A stretch of DNA of 64,000 nucleotides. Source: Nilaparvata lugens (lineage: Eukaryota > Arthropoda > Insecta > Hemiptera > Delphacidae). Numbering within the stretch: position 1 is the first letter of the stretch; the number at the start of each line of letters is the position of its first letter. The notes beneath the pieces were generated by a model that made no database searches, was not told where the DNA came from, and saw only the letters and a program-made list of their open reading frames with translations. The position numbers were made by a program, and so were the translations under genes. Positions 59,926 through 64,000 of this stretch are shown one piece after another. The stretch spans positions 62,265,086 to 62,329,085 of the forward strand of contig NC_052504.1 of assembly GCF_014356525.2 (NCBI RefSeq), in the 5' to 3' direction.

Positions 59926-62194
59926 AATTTGAAGTCAAAATTGTGATTCAGAGCATTTGCAATAGATTAACAACTCTTATGGAACAAGATACTACTGAAC
60001 ACTGACATTGAGTCAATATTAATTTATTCATTGGTCAAATTTTCAATCGTTCATGATTTTATATTTTCAAACATAACTGCTGAGAATCATCACTTTAAAA
60101 GGTACAGTCAAATCATATAAATTATTAAAATTTAATGCCAACACTCTTGTTGCAGGTTCTTTCTCCCTTGAAAGGCAACGGAATATGAAATAAATGAGGA
60201 GTTATCATAGGAAAAAGAACTCTCAAACCATTCATCTCTATGAAGCGAACGAAATCATGAATGGCATCTTTCATAATATCATGGATGACATCGATTTTCC
60301 ATCTAACATCATTTCACACAAATAGTTCTTATTCTCTATAATATATTTAACACAATAAATGGAACACAGTAATCTATTATCATTTGATCTGGGATCAAAT
60401 ACAGAGAATTCTAGAGAATAGAACAAGCGATTACTTGAGAGATTGGACAATTATCTGTGTTAATAAGTTATCAGCGAGTCTGCCGTCTAAATGAGATCAG
60501 CAGTGAGAGTTGCCTCTTCAGCAACGATAGATTAAGATCAGACAAATCAGCGTTTTCATAACCTTCGCCGAGAGGCATGCACAAGGCACACCCCTAGCCT
60601 GTGGGCCAGCTCTAGCACCCGTCAGGGAGGTCTGAGTAAGCGAGCTAGCTCGATCGTTAAAATGTTCCCTTAAGCGGTCACAACCTCTGACATAGCCCCG
60701 TCGTCAACCTTAGCCTATATTACCATACCAATTTTACCTTGACCTTATCTCCTGCTGGCAAGCCCATAGAGAGACGAGCCAAATACAAAACATACGTTCA
60801 CCAGAGTATACTTTCGAATATATTATTTAGTGTTTGATAAGCAGAGGTGAACTTTACGTGCATGTTGACTAGAAGAATGATAAAATCTGTGACTTCTTGA
60901 ATTCACGAAATAACAAGTTAACAATGTAATATTTCAAAGTAATGACTGGAATGAGGTAGTGAATATATATGAAGTTTTGTGAAGCAAAGTCCACATGAAT
61001 TATGATTTTTGAATAATGATAGTTTGCAGAGGGAGAGGAGCCAAATACAAAACATAATATTTTCAAGTGAATGGTTCCCTTTTGAATAGATTCATTTCAG
61101 CTGAGCTTCGTGTACATGTTGGTTGTTGAAGAATGAGTTAGTGATTGTGGGTTGAACTCAACAACATGCTTGGAAAGTTTTCAATTAAATAATATTTCTA
61201 AATATGAATTTCATTCGGATGACATTTCAATAACCTTACTTTGAATAATTTTATGTAGTGTTCGACATTTTTGAAATGAATATTATTTCCGCTCTTCCGA
61301 ATAGACTGAGTGAACTATTCCAGAAGTATTCTCATAGCAATACTACACATTTTTCAGTGCTTAACTCTTAACATTGCTTTGACTCAGGGGAAACTATATG
61401 TCATGTACAAATATTGTCGATAATTTTCAACAATGTTATCATTTCAAACAGCCGAATCCTGATCAAATCCCGAATCAATAACCACAGTTTCGATCTCTCA
61501 CGAATCTTTACATATGTATATTTATTGGATCTAACTATGCTACGGTATCATGAAGTACTCAGATCCCTCATTCTTTCCCTCCTTCATGGGAAGATCTGTC
61601 AATAACGAGAATATAGAAAGAACAAAAACAAGATTAATTTCGATTGTGAGACTAATATCTATTGGCATAGGCCTATACCTTCACCATGTTCTGGACTGGA
61701 CATATTTTAATACATATTCCTGTTAATCATCCCTTACCTTTCATTACATACGAGTGGTGGATCAGAAAAAAAATACAATAAGTGATTTCTATCTCGTTTT
61801 TCCTTGGCCTCAACATGGAAATTAATGACTCCTCTCATGGAAATAGACCTATTATTGCCACCTTTTCAATCAGCAAAGTTCATTTTGTGAATTAGCTCTT
61901 GGAGTAAGTTGGAGTAACTTGCATTTGTGAGTTAGTCAATTTGGATTCTGTTGAAACGGTATGGAGGAATGAGGGTGGAGCATTGCATTATTGAACAGTT
62001 GATCCTTAACGGCGTTAGCAAGTGCTTTTGAGGAGACCGGAGCGGGAGTCTTGAGATGGTTTTCTTCTGTTTCTGTCACGATCTCTCCAGAGTGAGAGGG
62101 GATTGAGTGCTATCATATACTCTCCTCAGACAACAACCAAAGGCGACAGAGTGGATATCACTACAGCTAAGTCACAAAGAAACGCTCAAAGTGA
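59926..62194. other. AT-rich sequence, no gene seen
   Basis: A GC-richer stretch lies at about 60555-60780. The phrase 'gagccaaatacaaaacat' occurs at about 60777 and 61039, hinting at a diverged 264-bp direct repeat. No supported coding frame. Confidence 0.45.
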
Positions 62195-62458
62195 ATGCTG
62201 CAGTATCGTATTTATCAGAACCTGATTCCAAGCGTGAAGGAGATTTATGAAATAAGGAGATGTAAAACACATTTTTACAAAATTTTCCAAAGCACATTAA
62301 TTTGTAATGATGCTTTCGATGTAGAAATAAAAAATGAGCCAGTTGACTCACAAAAATGGGCAAGTTATCTTTTATTCAAGGCTTGGACTCTTGTCTGTAC
62401 TGACTCAAAACAGTATAATTATATCTATTACATTACAGTATTTCTAAAATTGGAATGA
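62195..62458 (+). other. Unassigned 87-codon open frame
   Basis: The frame reads MLQYRIYQNLIPSVKEIYE and later DVEIKNEPVDSQKWASYL. The IKNEPVD segment looks like a sumoylation-type motif seen in insect transcription factors, but nothing else supports a gene. It may be chance or an exon. The codon composition is AT-driven. Confidence 0.2.
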
Positions 62459-63510
62459 TTTTATTTCAACTGCCACATTTATCATATTTCATTGCTATAT
62501 ATTTTCTGAAGTCCACCTATATCTCTTTTTCCTGTGGAGTGGTAGTCTAGAATTTTGTAGGGCAACTTCCTGTTGGCATCCTGTTGACATGTTCTTTCGA
62601 CTAGATGCGATATGTTAATATAGCACATATTCTTATTACTTGAATGATCTTCCTTAGAACTAGTGTGAAAATTTACTGTAAGTAATTTTCCATAAAGGAG
62701 AATCTCATTATTTTTCTTAACTATTCTCAACTATTGTTGATTTTGTTGATTGGTCTTGTAACTCACATTAATTTTCATTGTTTACAGTTGACTGACGAGA
62801 CGAAGGTTGAATAATCAACTGGAGGATGGTCGAGTGGAGTTTTACTATCGAGAAAGAAAATAGGAGAGAGTGAGAGTGAGCTGCACTATTTGTGCGAGTC
62901 GCCTGCTCGGAGAGAGACCGCCCTGTGGGAAAGCCAACTGTTGACAGAGCTCATGCATTTTTAGTAAGCCTTCTGACTTCTTATCACATTAAAAGAAGAG
63001 GCAAGCGAAGAATCTGAAACGAGGCCCAATTTCCTACAATGAGGAGGCCATTTTATCCGGCGCACAGTTCTTTCTCGATATTGTCTTCTCTATTCATAGC
63101 CTCCGGATAGCGGCAACTTCAATGGGGAGAACATGGAATGAAAGGGTGCCCGGTTTAACCTTATCGCGATCTTTGTCAACAATGCTCTCGAATGCTGCTG
63201 CCTTCTGTAAATAGGCTACGAACGTATTTTTCCACTTTTGACATGCACCAACGATCAAGTCTAAAAATAATAGTATAAACGTAGAAGGAACAAGAATAAT
63301 AAAAATCTGATAAAAACAAACCTCATATTCGCCAAGAAAATAGAAAGCAGCTAAGTGTCTTTGAGGCGAGGCAAGCTCTCGCTCCCAGAAAAAGTTGAGG
63401 AGGATTTTGTTATCATTTATCCTATTTCTAGATTATCTTTCTTCAATGATGAATACTCCAAGAAACCAATATCCTGTATAGACGATATAAAATTAAAATG
63501 ATTAAACATC
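62459..63510. other. Sequence without a recognised gene; GC-richer island at about 62900-63240
   Basis: The island is unique-looking ('ggaggccattttatccggcg') and resembles 49300-49700 in composition ('ggataacgggcg' there, 'ggatagcggcaac' here). It may be regulatory. No frame is supported. Confidence 0.4.
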
Positions 63511-63680
63511 TAAAGGTGCTTACAGATATACACGCCGCGAACATGAGCAATTCAATTTTAATCAGCTGATTATATCTGTATTTTTACAGAAACGGTAAGA
63601 TTCAGATATAAAAAGCTTGGCATCAGCTGATTGAAAGTGATTGCTCATGTTCACGGCGCCTATATCTGTAAGCACCTTTA
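63511..63680. mobile_element. Palindromic MITE, 170 bp
   Basis: The left end is taaaggtgcttacagatata and the right end is its inverse, tatatctgtaagcaccttta. The inner blocks 'gcgaacatgagcaat' and 'attgctcatgttcacggcgc' and the pair of 'atcagctgatt' blocks continue the symmetry. The superfamily is uncertain; a TA target duplication is possible. Confidence 0.8.
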
Positions 63681-63798
63681 TACTGTCATATATCAATAGA
63701 ATCTCATCCCATTCTTAATATTTTTGGCCTCAATCAATATTCATCAATTTCTTTATCAACTTCGAAAATCGTAATGAATTTAATAGTATTTTCAATTA

Positions 63799-63830
63799 CA
63801 AGTAGCTCTGTGAACAGTAGACCTCGCGCT
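63799..63830 (-). repeat. 'accgag' repeat, 3' end only, reverse orientation
   Basis: The stretch agctctgtgaacagtagacc followed by tcgcg is the inverse of the 3' end of the repeat copies at 27-28 kb. Only about 32 bp match clearly. Confidence 0.6.
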
Positions 63831-64000
63831 CAGTAAGTTACATTGACCTGTTGTTATGTTTTCTCAAAAATTAATAAATAATTTATCAATTTAAAATGTC
63901 TAGAAAAAAACCTAAATAAACATAGAGCTTTCTGTCCTATCGTACCCTGACGTGTCATCCCGGAATGTGAGTGTGAGCGCTGTTATCAGGTCTTGCTGCA
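63831..64000. other. Window end, nothing recognised
   Basis: A short AT-rich stretch that becomes GC-richer at the edge. No feature is supported. Confidence 0.5.

Noticed and set aside
60777..61060. Possible 264-bp direct repeat marked by 'gagccaaatacaaaacat'
   Set aside because: Only this phrase and a few short words match, too little to call a repeat by eye.
36834..64000. Search for the TM1-TM4 exons of the receptor (DRY-type motif, TM4 Trp) on the minus strand
   Set aside because: I found no segment with these motifs by eye. The exons may lie beyond the window or be missed. A translated search would decide.

Overview
The window looks like nuclear DNA of an insect. It is AT-rich with very long introns and many nested transposable elements, and the only host gene I can support is split by canonical GT/AG introns. 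The mix of LINE, Penelope, hAT, Harbinger-like, Helitron-like and unclassified 'accgagcgaagtgag' repeats suggests a hemipteran, probably a planthopper such as Nilaparvata. That is my impression from repeat style and was not tested. There is no sign of bacterial, organellar or viral genes.

Host gene: four exons on the minus strand (36833-36691, 29169-28935, 20591-20331, 11619-11383) join in frame. They encode transmembrane segment 5, a long third intracellular loop and transmembrane segment 6 of a biogenic-amine G-protein-coupled receptor, most like the alpha2-adrenergic-like octopamine receptor. Exons for TM1-TM4 should lie to the right and the TM7 exon to the left. I could not find them here, so the gene is partial. 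Its introns measure 7.5, 8.3 and 8.7 kb.

Repeats, left to right. 1-10640: a satellite of about 177 bp, interrupted by two LINEs lying tail to tail (a decayed plus-strand copy, then a minus-strand copy with an intact 953-codon ORF2). 11073-11303: a pogo-like MITE beside the TM6 exon. 12914-14690: a dispersed element whose internal GT microsatellite has grown to about 1 kb; its short-repeat relative is at 46735-47545. 17861-18865: a 1-kb palindromic element. 22141-24310: a Penelope-like fragment with a GIY-YIG remnant, split by a hAT element; the matching empty site is at about 51715. 25138-28673: three head-to-tail copies of the 'accgag' repeat, the first split by a 1.84-kb insertion that carries a Harbinger-like element. 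31383-35193: a fourth copy, split by an RTE-type LINE with a 13-bp target-site duplication. 37600-38460: another repeat family. 41499-43349: a Harbinger-like MITE overlapped by an 868-bp tandem duplication. 50886-51900: Helitron-like ends and a Penelope tail. 55051-59925: a LINE with an intact PHD-finger ORF1 but a badly broken ORF2. 63511-63680: a palindromic MITE.

The remaining stretches are AT-rich intronic or intergenic DNA with no gene I can support. A few GC-richer islands (about 17.0-17.4, 40.75-41.24, 49.3-49.7 and 62.9-63.2 kb) could be regulatory or unrecognised exons. I did not find a new multi-gene system. The value of the window is the receptor exon chain and several insertion events that can be dated relative to each other.
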